Assembly (NCBI GenBank): GCA_018816765.1
Contig: JAHIUX010000009.1
Location: 62,001 to 126,000, forward strand
Source of the DNA: Bacteroidota bacterium
Lineage (GTDB): Bacteria; Bacteroidota; Bacteroidia; Bacteroidales; F082
DNA length: 64,000 nucleotides
Reading direction: 5' to 3'
In this document: positions 19,801 to 28,512 of the stretch, piece by piece
Numbering within the stretch: the stretch's first letter is position 1
Layout: each line of letters begins with the position of its first letter
The notes under the pieces: model-generated
Database searches by the model: none
The model's input: only the letters and a program-made list of their open reading frames with translations
Told to the model about the DNA's origin: nothing
Made by a program: the position numbers and the translations under genes

Positions 19801-20580
19801 ACCGTTAAATGGTTCTACAGTGGTCGGGAAATTATGTGTTTCGGCCTTGATCGAGATTACAGTTGAGATATCGGTCAGGGTGAAATAACTCGATGTATCG
19901 GGCGACTCAGGAGCAAATTGCACAGCCGGAGGTCCAAGCACAAAGGCAACATTGTCTTTATAGGCCGAAACAAGCTTGTTTGGGTTTGCCTGAGCGGTTT
20001 TTTTTATCAGGGCAAAAAGGGTATCGGGCATGGTTTTGCCATCGATGATAAAGGTTCCGTTGAAAATCTTGTGCCTGCAATGTTCCGAATTAACCTGAGC
20101 AAAACCATACACTTCGCTGTCCGATAATTTACGCCCGATCTTGCGGCTGACTTCATACAAATAAGCAACTTCATCTTCGCTTAAAGCCAGTCCTTCGGCA
20201 TTGTTATAGGCCTCAATGTCATCAATAAACTTAACTGCTTCGGGTTTATGACTGATATCGAATAAATCCTGACCCGGATTCAGGTATAGGGCCTGAAGCA
20301 TGGGATCGAATCGGGCATTTTCTTTGGTTGTCTTTGTCAACTCTTCAATGCGGCTAATGCCTTTAACACCCATGTTCTGTGTAATTTCTACAGCATTGGT
20401 GCTCCAGGGTGTTACCATTTCCTTCCGTGGTCCGATATAATATCCCTGCACGTTTTCGCCCACTATCAGGTTTGCCTGACCAAAAAGCCAAAGTAGTTTT
20501 TCGAGTTCAGCAGGTGTAGGCTTGGCGTTGGTTTCAGTTACAATGAGCTTGTCGGGGGAGGGTTGGAAAAACAGTATCAT
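16891..20580 (-). CDS. purL: Phosphoribosylformylglycinamidine synthase
   Basis: The fourth step of purine biosynthesis: FGAR, glutamine and ATP give FGAM. This is the large single-chain form of 1229 residues that includes its own glutaminase. The linker and the two AIRS-like ATP domains (SAETHNFPT-type motif seen as [15 protein letters not shown], and the [11 protein letters not shown]-like [10 protein letters not shown]) come first. The C-terminal class I amidotransferase has the nucleophile cysteine in LGVCNGCQL and the histidine/glutamate pair in the WVAHGEGKF region. The ATG at 20580 ([14 protein letters not shown]) is the usual start and lies 42 bases after the -7 box at 20623-20630; the frame is open to 20652. 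It stands apart from other pur genes. Confidence 0.95.
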   Translation of the reverse strand: MILFFQPSPDKLIVTETNAKPTPAELEKLLWLFGQANLIVGENVQGYYIGPRKEMVTPWSTNAVEITQNMGVKGISRIEELTKTTKENARFDPMLQALYLNPGQDLFDISHKPEAVKFIDDIEAYNNAEGLALSEDEVAYLYEVSRKIGRKLSDSEVYGFAQVNSEHCRHKIFNGTFIIDGKTMPDTLFALIKKTAQANPNKLVSAYKDNVAFVLGPPAVQFAPESPDTSSYFTLTDISTVISIKAETHNFPTTVEPFNGASTGSGGEIRDRLAGGKGSLPLAGTAVYMTSYARSEANRSWEQSCEPREWLYHNPSEILIKASNGASDFGNKFGQPLINGSLLTFEHNEAQHFGYDKVIMQAGGVGYARYEDNQKEIPEPGDLIIVLGGDNYRIGMGGGAVSSVDTGEFSNAIELNAVQRANPEMQKRVSNVIRAMTETAINPVRTVHDHGAGGHLNSLSELVEKTGGIIDINQLPVGDPTLSDKEIIGNESQERMGLVIREKDLDLLSRTAQRERSPMYQAGKVTGDQQLKFSRSENICPIDMRLEDLFGKPPKTVLTDTNKPYRFEPLKYNNDNIHFHINQVLQLEAVACKDWLTNKVDRSVTGRIAMQQCAGEIQLPLNNLGITTIDYQGISGIATALGHAPVAGLIDPRIGSRLSVAEALTNILWAPIQDGLLGISLSANWMWPAKNEGENARLYKAVKALSDFCIDLGINVPTGKDSLSMTQKYPDGHKVLAPGTVIVTAAAEVTDVRKAISPVLQHQMDSHLVYIDFSGDEFYLGGSSFAQSINMIGDKAPDVRDAAYFADAFSVVQQMIGQGLVLSGHDISAGGLVTALLEMNFANSEHGLNVQLDGLGRADLVSLLFSEKPAILIQVTDLETVKVMLGKASVRYSVLGKPCKERMLTISHKKEIIKLDINTLRDVWYKSSYQLDRKQSGERKAMERFRHYKKQDLEFSFNKQFTGKLSQYDIAHNRRQPSGIRVAIIREKGVNGDREMAYSLYLAGFDVKDVHMTDLISGRDDLSDVNMIVFVGGFSNSDVLGSAKGWAGAFLYNEKAKSALDAFYARHDTLSLGVCNGCQLMVELNLIYPEHPEKPLMKVNDSHKFESAFLAVDIPGNNSVMLSSMAGKRLGIWVAHGEGKFSFPCYKDNYNLVMTYGYDEYPGNPNGSDWSAAAICSNDGRHLAMMPHLERSVMPWQWAHYPGERKSDEVTPWIEAFVNARNWIKLHKK

Positions 20581-20622
20581 GTTGCTTGTTTTTATGGGAA
20601 TTTCGACAAAAAGAACCCGCTG

Positions 20623-20630
20623 CAAAGATA
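20623..20630 (-). promoter_or_regulatory. -7 promoter box of purL (TATCTTTG)
   Basis: Exact TAnnTTTG followed by C on the minus strand, inside the longer open frame of purL, supporting the ATG at 20580. No clear -33 element. Confidence 0.5.
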
Positions 20631-20778
20631 TAAAAAAGCGGCTTGCCAGCACGGGTTTTCAGGCTTTGTTTACACTTTGACAGCAACCAAAGCGACCAAT
20701 CAGTCAGTCAGATAGTTAAAAAAAGCAAGGATGCATAAACGCATATAAATTCAAACGAAGTTTTCGGAGCTGCCAGAC

Positions 20779-21705
20779 TTACAGGTCGTTCACAGAAATA
20801 CCGAACACTTCGTTGGAAGGATCATCGCCAATGGGTTCAAGGTGAATGAGGATATCATACACATTGGGGAGGGCTGCTCTGATGCTGTTTTCGACCATGT
20901 GTGAGATGCGGTGCGCTTCATCGAGCGATTTGCGTCCATCGATTTCGATATCCAGGGCCACCAGGTAATAGTGCGCCATTTTGCGCACGCGGATGCGGTG
21001 CGGATTCCCGGCTTCTTCGATCAGTCCCACCGCATCAGTGATTGTCTTATACACCGTTGGGTCATCAACGCCATCCATCAGCTCAAGGCTGGTTTTTATG
21101 ATGATCCGGACAGCTATAAACATGATCCAGACGCTCACCAACAGTGCGGTTATTGCATCAAGCACAGGCATTTTAAAAACATGGGTAAAGATGAGTCCCA
21201 GCAAAACAGATACCGAAATTACCACATCATTCTGCATGTTTTTTCCGTTGGCACGCAACATACTCGAGTCAATCTTTTTGCCTATACGGTTCAGGTACAT
21301 GGCCAGGAACTGTTTGCCAATGATGGAAATAACCACAACAATCACTGCAATGATGGAAGGCAATCCCCTCTCTTCGCCCTCCATAAGCCGGTGAACGGTT
21401 GAAATGGCCAGCTGAGCCCCGGCAAAAAAGATTACAAATGCAAGCAGTTTTGTGGCAACAGTGTCGGCCTTATCGTAACCGTAGGCATGCCGGATGTTTG
21501 GCGGGCGCGAAATGATGCGGGCCGTAACAAGTGTGATGAGCGAAGTCAGGATGTCGCCTGCCGAATCGATGCCATCGGCAACAACAGCGAGACTTCCGGC
21601 CAGCAACCCAACAACAATTTTAAGGACAGAAAGCAAAGCATTGAACGTGATGCTGAACCAGGAAGCTCTGATGATCTGATGTTCTCTTGTGCCGGATTGG
21701 GCCAT
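20779..21705 (-). CDS. Cation diffusion facilitator family transporter
   Basis: A 308-residue CDF (FieF/CzcD) metal/proton antiporter of the inner membrane. About six transmembrane helices are followed by a cytoplasmic metal-sensing domain. TM2 carries VVADGIDSAGDILTSL, the DxxxD-type metal site of the family. TM5 and the loop after it are in FTHVFKMPVLDAITALLVSVWIM. The C-terminal domain reads HRIRVRKMAHYYLVALDIEIDG with HRISHMVE, typical of the ferredoxin-like fold. The metal is likely Zn, Fe or Mn; one Asp-to-Gly change (DGIDSAGD versus HSLVD in others) makes prediction unsafe. It has its own -7 box at 21722-21729. Confidence 0.88.
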   Translation of the reverse strand: MAQSGTREHQIIRASWFSITFNALLSVLKIVVGLLAGSLAVVADGIDSAGDILTSLITLVTARIISRPPNIRHAYGYDKADTVATKLLAFVIFFAGAQLAISTVHRLMEGEERGLPSIIAVIVVVISIIGKQFLAMYLNRIGKKIDSSMLRANGKNMQNDVVISVSVLLGLIFTHVFKMPVLDAITALLVSVWIMFIAVRIIIKTSLELMDGVDDPTVYKTITDAVGLIEEAGNPHRIRVRKMAHYYLVALDIEIDGRKSLDEAHRISHMVENSIRAALPNVYDILIHLEPIGDDPSNEVFGISVNDL

Positions 21706-21721
21706 CCTGTTTGTTTTTGCG

Positions 21722-21729
21722 CAAAAATA
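21722..21729 (-). promoter_or_regulatory. -7 promoter box of the CDF transporter (TATTTTTG)
   Basis: Exact TAnnTTTG on the minus strand, followed by C, 16 bases before the ATG at 21705. Confidence 0.5.
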
Positions 21730-21799
21730 ACACCTTTATCTCTGGGTTGCACCTCACAAGCTAAATAAGTCAGAAGAGGAATTATGTCCTAAAACAATC

Positions 21800-21867
21800 C
21801 GGACAGTAACCTACTTCCGGCTATCATCTTTAGCATTGCTGATGATTACAGGAGAAATTACTGTCCG
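21800..21867 (-). terminator. Nested inverted repeat after trxB, possible terminator
   Basis: Ten-base arms CGGACAGTAA (21800-21809) and TTACTGTCCG (21858-21867) are perfectly complementary. A second six-base stem (ATCATC/GATGAT) lies nested inside. On the trxB transcript the hairpin begins about 43 bases after the stop codon and is followed by ATTGTTTT, a weak U-rich stretch. It could terminate or protect the trxB message; the long loop makes it an imperfect intrinsic terminator. Confidence 0.4.
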
Positions 21868-21910
21868 AACTAGTAATCAGAACAGCGACTCTGTCGCTTC
21901 TGAAATAAAA

Positions 21911-22867
21911 TTAATCGTTCACAGCAGCCAGAAAGCGCTCAGCTTCCAGGGCTGCCATGCAGCCGGTACCGGCTGCCGTCACTGCCTGTCTGAAGGCCTT
22001 ATCCTGCACATCGCCACAGGCGAAAATTCCCGGAATATTGGTAGCCGTTGAGTCGGGTTTGGTGATGATGTATCCGGTTTCGTCCATATCAATCACCCCT
22101 TCAAACATTTCGCTGTTTGGCTTATGTCCGATGGCCACAAAGAATCCATCAATATTGATGGTGCGTTCCTGATGGGTTTTGTTATTGATCAGCACGGCTC
22201 CTTTTAACGACTTCACGAAGCCTGATTCCTCACCAAACAATTCTTTAGTCTGGTGGTTCCACAACACCTCGATATTGGGTGTGGCCAACACGCGGTTCTG
22301 CATGGCTTTTGAGGCCCTTAGCTCGTCGCGGCGAACGATTAGGTATACCTTACGGCACAGTTTGGCCAGGTAAGATGCTTCTTCAGCAGCGGTGTCGCCT
22401 CCGCCAACCACGGCCACGTCTTTTCCTTTGTAGAAGAAACCGTCGCAGGTGGCACAGGCCGAAACCCCTCCCCCTTTGAACTTTTCTTCCGATGCGAGGC
22501 CAAGGTATTTGGCGGTTGCGCCTGTGGCAATGATTACTGTTTCGGCAAGGAGTTCTTTGCCATCATCAGCCTTTACTTTAAAAGGCCTGGAGGTTGTGTC
22601 CACTTCGGTCACAATTCCCCAACGGGTATCTGTCCCAAAGCGTTCTGCCTGTTTTTTCAGTTCCTCCATCATTTCTGGTCCGGTGATTCCCTCGGGGTAG
22701 CCAGGGAAATTCTCCACTTCTGTAGTGGTTGTTAACTGACCACCAGGCTGCATGCCCTGATACATCACAGGTTTGAGGTCGGCGCGTGCAGCATAGATGG
22801 CTGCTGTGTAACCTGCCGGTCCCGATCCGATGATCAGGCACTCGACATGTTCGGTATTGTTGCTCAT
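21911..22867 (-). CDS. trxB: Thioredoxin-disulfide reductase
   Basis: A 318-residue low-molecular-weight thioredoxin reductase that reduces thioredoxin with NADPH through FAD. It shows the FAD-binding IIGSGPAGYTAAIYAARA near the N-terminus, the redox-active CATCDG, the NADPH-binding VVGGGDTAAEEA followed by VRRDELRASK, and the C-terminal FAD motif GIFACGDVQDKAFRQ. The length and all active residues are normal. It is a monocistronic minus-strand gene with a hairpin downstream. Confidence 0.95.
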   Translation of the reverse strand: MSNNTEHVECLIIGSGPAGYTAAIYAARADLKPVMYQGMQPGGQLTTTTEVENFPGYPEGITGPEMMEELKKQAERFGTDTRWGIVTEVDTTSRPFKVKADDGKELLAETVIIATGATAKYLGLASEEKFKGGGVSACATCDGFFYKGKDVAVVGGGDTAAEEASYLAKLCRKVYLIVRRDELRASKAMQNRVLATPNIEVLWNHQTKELFGEESGFVKSLKGAVLINNKTHQERTINIDGFFVAIGHKPNSEMFEGVIDMDETGYIITKPDSTATNIPGIFACGDVQDKAFRQAVTAAGTGCMAALEAERFLAAVND

Positions 22868-23171
22868 ATTGCTTTAATTAGGTGAGTATTTATTTTTTGA
22901 TTTGATTGTATCGAAAATGATGCCATTTTGCTTCACGACATGATTAAAGCGAAATTACATATAATCCTGCTTCGATAAACTGCCAGAATGACGTTTATCT
23001 GATTAGTGATACCAATGCGATTTACTTTTTGTCATTAGTTTTGGTGTGTAGGACCATTTGGTGATGAATTGAGCTCATATCACCTTTAACCTTAAAGTCT
23101 ATGATTTTTTCATTGATTCTTATCATTTTTTCAATTTTTATTGAGGATGATGCAATTTTGATGTATTCCTT
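22868..23171. other. Intergenic region between trxB and the GH5 gene
   Basis: AT-rich divergent spacer. A minus-strand frame of 76 codons (23022-23252) crosses it, but it has no recognisable domain, overlaps the GH5 promoter and starts inside the divergent leader, so I do not call it a gene. Confidence 0.4.
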
Positions 23172-23206
23172 TTTGCCAATGTGAAAGCCGATAATGGCTA
23201 AGTTTG
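23172..23206 (+). promoter_or_regulatory. Promoter of the GH5 gene (-33 TTTG, -7 TAAGTTTG)
   Basis: TTTG at 23172-23175 and TAAGTTTG at 23199-23206 are 23 bases apart, an acceptable Bacteroidota spacing. The ATG at 23267 is 60 bases further on; the longer open frame from 23204 would begin inside the -7 box, so it is excluded. Confidence 0.55.
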
Positions 23207-23266
23207 CCAGGTCAAAACAAAACACTTGTTGCGTGTATTGAGCAAATCGCAAATAACATTATCAGC

Positions 23267-25981
23267 ATGAGATTAAGCATTTTATTATCCCTATTTGTAT
23301 TGTTGTTCAGTGGAACCCGGACAAACATCATGGGTCAGGGATACCTGCATGTAAGTGGCAAATACATTAAAAACGGTAACGGCGAAGAAGTGATCCTGAG
23401 GGGCATTGGAACAGGGAATTGGATGCTGCAGGAAGGCTATATGATGAAAACTGCTGATTTTGCGGGGACCCAGCATGAGCTCAGGCAGAAAATGGTTGAA
23501 ACCTTTGGTGAAGCCAACACCAACACCTTCTATCAAACCTGGCTCGACAATCATTTTACCCGACGCGATGCCGATTCGCTCAGCGCCTGGGGTTTTAACA
23601 GCCTGCGCGTAGCCCTGCATTATAAGTGGTTCACACTACCCATTGAAGAGGAGCCAGTTGAAGGACAGGATACCTGGCTGGAATCGGGATTTGTCCGCAT
23701 CGACAGCCTCCTTGACTGGTGTGGCGATAACCAAATGTACCTTATTCTTGACCTGCATGGAGCACCTGGTGGACAGGGCCACGATGCCAACATCTCTGAT
23801 TATGATGACACCAAACTTTCTTTATGGGAAAGTGCCGAAAACAGGCGTAAAACGGTTGCACTTTGGGCCCGGTTTGCCCAACGTTATGCCAACGAACCCT
23901 GGCTGGGGGGCTACGACCTGATCAACGAACCGAACTGGGATTTGCCCAATGGCGTGATGCTCAAAAACCTCTATCTCGACATTACCAATGCCATCAGGGC
24001 TGTCGATCATAATCACATCATATTCATTGAGGGCAATTGGTTCGCCAATGATTTCACCGGACTTACCCCGCCCTGGGACAACAATATGGTATATAGTTTT
24101 CACAAATACTGGACCTACAACACCCTGGAGTCGATCAACTGGATGATCAATATGCGGAACACTTACAATGTTCCCATATGGCTGGGCGAATCGGGCGAGA
24201 ACTCAAATTCGTGGTTCACCAGTCTCATTGCCTTGTGTGAACAACAAAAGATTGGCTGGTCGTGGTGGCCGGTTAAAAAAGCAGGAATCAACAATGTGTT
24301 GCTGGTGCATGAAAGTGCGGCCTATAACAATTTGCTGAATTACTGGAAAAACGGAAGTCCGGCCATAACGCCTTCTGAAGCCTTTGCAGCTGTAATGGAC
24401 TGGGCCGATAAGCACCGCATCGAAAATTGTACCGTGCAGCGCGATGTGATTGACGCGATGATCAGACAACCTTTTTCTGATGAGGCACTCCCGTTCAGGG
24501 TATATAAACCAGGCGAAGCGATTCATGCAGTGAATTACGACCTTGGTAAATGCTCTTCGGCCTACTGGGATACCGACACTGCCAATTATCATTTGAGCAG
24601 CAACACCTATACAGCATGGAATGCAGGATGGCAATACCGTAACGATGGCGTCGACATTGAGACCTGCAGCGATAACCATCCGGCAAATATTGGTTATGAT
24701 GTTGGCTGGGTAAATGATAACGAATGGTTGCAATACACCATCGAAGCTGATTCTACTGCGGCTTACACCCTTATGTACCGTTCGGCATCCAATGCCACAC
24801 CAGCCATCGTTCACCTTGCAGTCGACGCAACCGACATCAGCAGCAGCTTTACCCTGCCGCAAACAGGCGGCTGGCAAACCTGGATGAGCGCAACCACCAG
24901 CGGGGTTATCCTCCCTGCAGGCACACATAAAGTCAGGCTTGTTTTTGACCGTGGTGGTTCAAACTTCCACCTGTTTTCGTTTCTCAATCCGGTACCGGTG
25001 AGTTCCGTGCCATTTCAGTTTATTTCAGCTGCAACTTCCACTACCGGCGATCAAATCATGGTAACCCTGAACAAAGACATCAGCACACTGGGTAATGCCA
25101 TCAGCGATTTCACTGTGACAATTGCTGGTAGCCAGGCCAATATCACAGCCGCTGCCATCCACGAAGCAAATCCCAAAATACTGGTATTAAACATTTCGCA
25201 AACAATCAATTACGGGCAGGTTGTGAAATTATCCTATAACGGAAACACGATACTATCTGATGAAGTGCCCTTAAGCGCCTTTAACCAGAAAACGGTAAAA
25301 AACAACCTCCCAAAGCGATTCATGATTCCTGCCCGGATACAGGCCGAAGATTTTGACTACAACAATGGCTTTCAGCTCGAAGACTGCAGCGATGTGAATG
25401 GGGGCAAGAACGTTGGCTATGCCAACAATGGTGATTACCTCGATTACAATATTTATGTGGCCGAAGGTGGTGAATATACCATTACGTTCAGGGTGGCTTC
25501 ACAGTATGACAATGGACGTGTTACAGTAAAAGTTGCCGCTGCCAATGTGTTTACCACCCTGAAAACCATTAGCTTCACAGGCACCGGGGGCTGGCAACAA
25601 TGGGAAAACCAAAGCACCCAGATCAGCTTGCAAAGCGGCAATTACCGCTTGCGTTTGTATTCTGCTGCCGGCGAATACAACCTCAACTGGTTTGAAATAA
25701 GCAAAGCATCGGCCATTGTTGATCAGGTGCTGCAAAACACCCTCCAACTTTATCCAAATCCAGGAAATGGCAGGTTCACACTGGAAGCAGAAATAGAACC
25801 AAACGCATCAGTGCAGCTTGCGGTGTGCGATGTGCAGGGTCGCATTGTGTGGTCGAAAAACGTCACAGCTTCCGGTCACCTGAATGAGATTATTGATCTA
25901 AGTAGCTACAGCAGCGGGCTTTATATTTTGCAGGTTGTTACGCCAAATGGTGTTGCCAGCACGAAATTATTGATTGAGTAA
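23267..25981 (+). CDS. Secreted GH5 glycoside hydrolase with two CBM6-like modules and a T9SS sorting domain
   Basis: A 904-residue modular enzyme. The signal peptide (MRLSILLSLFVLLFSGTRTN) is followed by a family 5 hydrolase domain at about residues 25-400. It contains LDLHGAPGGQG, the acid/base Glu221 in LINEPNW and the nucleophile Glu308 in WLGESGENS. A CBM6-like module follows at about 415-580 (IGYDVGWVNDNEWLQYTI). A linking Ig-like segment comes next, then a second CBM6-like module at about 685-815 (NVGYANNGDYLDYNIYV). The end is a T9SS type A sorting domain with LYPNPGNGRF and LSSYSSGLYILQV. It should be exported and surface-attached or released, acting on a beta-glucan; GH5 covers cellulose, mannan and beta-1,3-glucan activities, so the exact substrate is open. 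Confidence 0.88.
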   Translation: MRLSILLSLFVLLFSGTRTNIMGQGYLHVSGKYIKNGNGEEVILRGIGTGNWMLQEGYMMKTADFAGTQHELRQKMVETFGEANTNTFYQTWLDNHFTRRDADSLSAWGFNSLRVALHYKWFTLPIEEEPVEGQDTWLESGFVRIDSLLDWCGDNQMYLILDLHGAPGGQGHDANISDYDDTKLSLWESAENRRKTVALWARFAQRYANEPWLGGYDLINEPNWDLPNGVMLKNLYLDITNAIRAVDHNHIIFIEGNWFANDFTGLTPPWDNNMVYSFHKYWTYNTLESINWMINMRNTYNVPIWLGESGENSNSWFTSLIALCEQQKIGWSWWPVKKAGINNVLLVHESAAYNNLLNYWKNGSPAITPSEAFAAVMDWADKHRIENCTVQRDVIDAMIRQPFSDEALPFRVYKPGEAIHAVNYDLGKCSSAYWDTDTANYHLSSNTYTAWNAGWQYRNDGVDIETCSDNHPANIGYDVGWVNDNEWLQYTIEADSTAAYTLMYRSASNATPAIVHLAVDATDISSSFTLPQTGGWQTWMSATTSGVILPAGTHKVRLVFDRGGSNFHLFSFLNPVPVSSVPFQFISAATSTTGDQIMVTLNKDISTLGNAISDFTVTIAGSQANITAAAIHEANPKILVLNISQTINYGQVVKLSYNGNTILSDEVPLSAFNQKTVKNNLPKRFMIPARIQAEDFDYNNGFQLEDCSDVNGGKNVGYANNGDYLDYNIYVAEGGEYTITFRVASQYDNGRVTVKVAAANVFTTLKTISFTGTGGWQQWENQSTQISLQSGNYRLRLYSAAGEYNLNWFEISKASAIVDQVLQNTLQLYPNPGNGRFTLEAEIEPNASVQLAVCDVQGRIVWSKNVTASGHLNEIIDLSSYSSGLYILQVVTPNGVASTKLLIE

Positions 25982-25999
25982 TCCTTTAGCAAAGCCCAA

Positions 26000-26599
26000 T
26001 CAGTTTCTTTTTTTCATCAGGCAGCGCCATATTTTTGCCGGACTGGCCTGGTCGCTACCGAAAATGCTGACCTCAAGCGAAAGAATTTCGAAATAAGGGT
26101 CGACTGCAAGCACGATGTCGCTTGCAGTCCTTAGCGGTGGGCCGGTGCGCACGGCAACGCCGTCTTTGTTGCCGATCAGCGAAAGCCAGAGACCGTTCTC
26201 ATGCATGGATGCGGCAAGCTTACGCGCCACCAGGCTGCGTTCCTCATCACTGTCAAAGGTGTGAAAAAAGCCCCGGTCGAAAATAAAATCATAGGTCGAT
26301 AAGGGCAGGTCGTCAGTCATGATGTCCATCACCATCCAACGAATCTCATTACCCAGCTCCCCGGCAGCGGCATTGGCTTTGTCGAGTGCAAGAGGTGAAA
26401 TATCCATGGCGGTTACCTTGAAGCCTTTGCTTGCAAGCCAGATGGCTTCAACACCCAGGCCGCAACCAGGATCGAGGGCCATACAAGGCTTGATTTGACG
26501 CTTTTCTATTACTTCGATCAGGTTAAAATCAACTTGCTGATGCGCCCAGGGCGTTGTCCCTGTGCGGTATCTGTCAAGAAAACGGTTCTCTTCGGTCAT
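26000..26599 (-). CDS. Class I SAM-dependent methyltransferase
   Basis: A 199-residue Rossmann-type methyltransferase. Motif I is LDPGCGLGVEAIWLASKGF, followed by AMDISPLALDKA (motif post-I), and the DFIFDRGFFHTF segment corresponds to motifs II/III. The N-terminal TPWAHQQVDF resembles the thiopurine methyltransferase/TehB-like group, whose members act on small molecules. I cannot assign a substrate. It is convergent with the GH5 gene, 18 bases apart, and stands alone. Confidence 0.83.
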   Translation of the reverse strand: MTEENRFLDRYRTGTTPWAHQQVDFNLIEVIEKRQIKPCMALDPGCGLGVEAIWLASKGFKVTAMDISPLALDKANAAAGELGNEIRWMVMDIMTDDLPLSTYDFIFDRGFFHTFDSDEERSLVARKLAASMHENGLWLSLIGNKDGVAVRTGPPLRTASDIVLAVDPYFEILSLEVSIFGSDQASPAKIWRCLMKKRN

Positions 26600-26682
26600 G
26601 GCTCAAATTTTGACACAAAATAACCACCAATTTTAGATTCTGGCTATAAAAGTTAATATTTTGGAGCAATTGTTGAGAAAGA

Positions 26683-28128
26683 CTAATTCAGCGCGTATTT
26701 CCTGAAAAAATTCCAGATCTCATATTCCGCAACAATGTCTCTGTTCGCGCCTGAATCATTGGTTGCTCCGGGCCATCCGTGCCCTCCGCCATTGATTTTA
26801 TACAAGACCACATCCTTGTGCGTGTATGGACCAGTGTAGTTGTACACGGCGATGGTCGATCCATCGGTAGTGTTTATATCGGGCAGCTGGCTGACCTCCG
26901 GCACCTGATTACAATGGTTGTTCCGGACAAACCAGGATATGGCTGAATCAACAGAAAGCGACTGATATCCACCCTGGTAAGAAACTATTGCATCCATAGT
27001 GCCGTGCATATGCAACAGTGGAAGTTCACATCCGATGGTTCCATTGTGCACGGTATACTCCACTGGCAAACCGGAAACAGGTGCTATGGCAGCAAACTTT
27101 TCGCCCATCTTAAAGGCCAGGTAATAGGTCATATACCCGCCACTCGACATGCCGGTGATATACACGCGTTTTTCATCAATCGGATAGTCATTAATCAATT
27201 GTTTCAGCATCTCTCTGATAAATCCCAGGTCGTCAACAGCATTAAAATCGTTGATGTTCCAGCTTGGAATGTCAGGCTGGTCCCAGATACTCGCTTGAGG
27301 ATATACCAGCAAAAAGTTGTTTTCATCGGCTACGTCCCTGAATCTGGCGTTTTGCATCTCTGGCCAGGCATGGCCACCGGCTCCATGAAAATAAATCAGT
27401 AGTGGCATGGTGTTGCCCGAAGGATTGGGCCTGTATACGGCATACGAACGCTTAAGTCCGTCCCAGGCCAACTGCTTTTGAACCATCAGGGCGACAGGGT
27501 TTTTCAATGTTTTGATCACACAAGATGCAGAAGTTGTTTGCTGCTGATCGTCGGTTGCCACAACGCGGATGGCATAGGAGTGTTGAGGAGACAAATCCTG
27601 AAGCCTGTAATGGTTTCCGGCAAATTGGGCTGTTACCAACTGATTATTGACAAAAAGCGTATAAGATAATGGCCGGTTTTCAGGGTCGGTTGATTGCTCC
27701 CAGTACAACGAAACTGCCGTGCCTGTAATTGAGTCGGTCTCGATATCAAATTCAGCCGGCGGATAGTTTTCGAAAGTAGTGAACGCGAGAAGGGCCTTAT
27801 CAAGACTTTCGGTGCCGACCAGGGCTACAAGCCTGCACTGATAAGTGGTTTTACCCTTAAGTTGTTGAAAAGTGTAGGTTTTATTCTCGATGTCAGCGGC
27901 CACCAACGTCTCGTTAAGGTAAAGCTCATAATGGCATGAGTCTCCTGAAACCTGCGCCATATCAGTCCATCCGATGGTGGCCGAATGATCTGACCGGTCC
28001 ATCAGAAAAACTTCAAACAGCCTATCGGGCTTACTTTCCTTCCGGCAAGCGGGAAGTAACAGCAGGATTACCAACAACAGCGACACCCCCGGTATCCTCC
28101 TGGTCACATACTCAATAGATTTGCCCAT
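26683..28128 (-). CDS. Lipoprotein esterase with fibronectin-III-like repeats and PHB-depolymerase/CE1-like domain
   Basis: 481 residues. A lipoprotein signal (hydrophobic VSLLLVILLLLPACRK, lipobox LPAC) is followed by two fibronectin type III-like repeats at about residues 38-120 and 125-212. An alpha/beta hydrolase of the esterase_phb/CE1 group starts at about 215. It has the oxyanion-hole LIYFHGAGGHAW, the nucleophile serine in ITGMSSGGYM and the catalytic histidine in NGGGHGWPG; the acid is probably the Asp in MHGTMDAIVSY. Such enzymes include feruloyl and acetylxylan esterases and polyhydroxybutyrate depolymerases. The lipid anchor and the adhesive repeats suggest an extracytoplasmic polysaccharide esterase. 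No carbohydrate genes lie directly beside it apart from the GH5 gene one gene away. Confidence 0.82.
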   Translation of the reverse strand: MGKSIEYVTRRIPGVSLLLVILLLLPACRKESKPDRLFEVFLMDRSDHSATIGWTDMAQVSGDSCHYELYLNETLVAADIENKTYTFQQLKGKTTYQCRLVALVGTESLDKALLAFTTFENYPPAEFDIETDSITGTAVSLYWEQSTDPENRPLSYTLFVNNQLVTAQFAGNHYRLQDLSPQHSYAIRVVATDDQQQTTSASCVIKTLKNPVALMVQKQLAWDGLKRSYAVYRPNPSGNTMPLLIYFHGAGGHAWPEMQNARFRDVADENNFLLVYPQASIWDQPDIPSWNINDFNAVDDLGFIREMLKQLINDYPIDEKRVYITGMSSGGYMTYYLAFKMGEKFAAIAPVSGLPVEYTVHNGTIGCELPLLHMHGTMDAIVSYQGGYQSLSVDSAISWFVRNNHCNQVPEVSQLPDINTTDGSTIAVYNYTGPYTHKDVVLYKINGGGHGWPGATNDSGANRDIVAEYEIWNFFRKYALN

Positions 28129-28235
28129 AAACTCAGTCCAACATAGTAAAAACCCTAATACCCGACTATTGCAAGGCTGTCAACATTATCCGGCTTACTA
28201 CTCAAAGGTCAGGAAATTGTAACCGAAGTGATTTG

Positions 28236-28361
28236 TTACAATAAATGACTTCTGTCGTTTTTGTCTTTGCGCTTGGCTTCTTTGGCTGCCCTTTTCTCTT
28301 TGAGGCTTTTCAAAGGCTGTTTTTTTACCGATTTTTCTTTGCCTTCTTTTTCTTTCGACAT
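28236..28361 (-). CDS. 41-residue highly basic small protein, function unknown
   Basis: A 41-codon frame on the minus strand, starting MSKEKEGKEKSVKK and ending DKNDRSHLL. About half of its residues are Lys, Arg or Glu. It is cytoplasmic by sequence (no signal peptide) and probably unstructured or a single helix. Support for its being real comes from a perfect TAACTTTG promoter box 25 bases upstream, with a TTG 20 bases before that. I also have an unverified impression of similar small Lys-rich proteins in other Bacteroidota. It may bind nucleic acid or ribosomes, but that is only a guess from its charge. Confidence 0.6.
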   Translation of the reverse strand: MSKEKEGKEKSVKKQPLKSLKEKRAAKEAKRKDKNDRSHLL

Positions 28362-28386
28362 GGTGTTTTTGGTGTTAAATTCAGCT

Positions 28387-28394
28387 CAAAGTTA
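28387..28394 (-). promoter_or_regulatory. -7 promoter box of the 41-residue protein (TAACTTTG)
   Basis: Exact TAnnTTTG on the minus strand with a TTG 20 bases upstream of it, placed correctly for the small gene at 28236-28361. Confidence 0.5.
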
Positions 28395-28512
28395 GCCTGT
28401 TTACGCTCGCTAATCAATGTTTCCTGATAAAAGCAGGAATAATATTGTGCTCCAGGAGCAATAGTTTCATATCCAACAGCATAACTTATGATGCATGATT
28501 GCTTAAGGAGGC

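Noticed and set aside
23022-23252. 76-codon minus-strand frame upstream of the GH5 gene
   Set aside because: It lacks a recognisable domain and overlaps the GH5 promoter; it reads like chance open frame in AT-rich DNA.
28245-28427. 60-codon plus-strand frame rich in Phe
   Set aside because: It is the antisense shadow of the 41-residue Lys-rich gene, as Lys codons AAA/AAG read as TTT/CTT.
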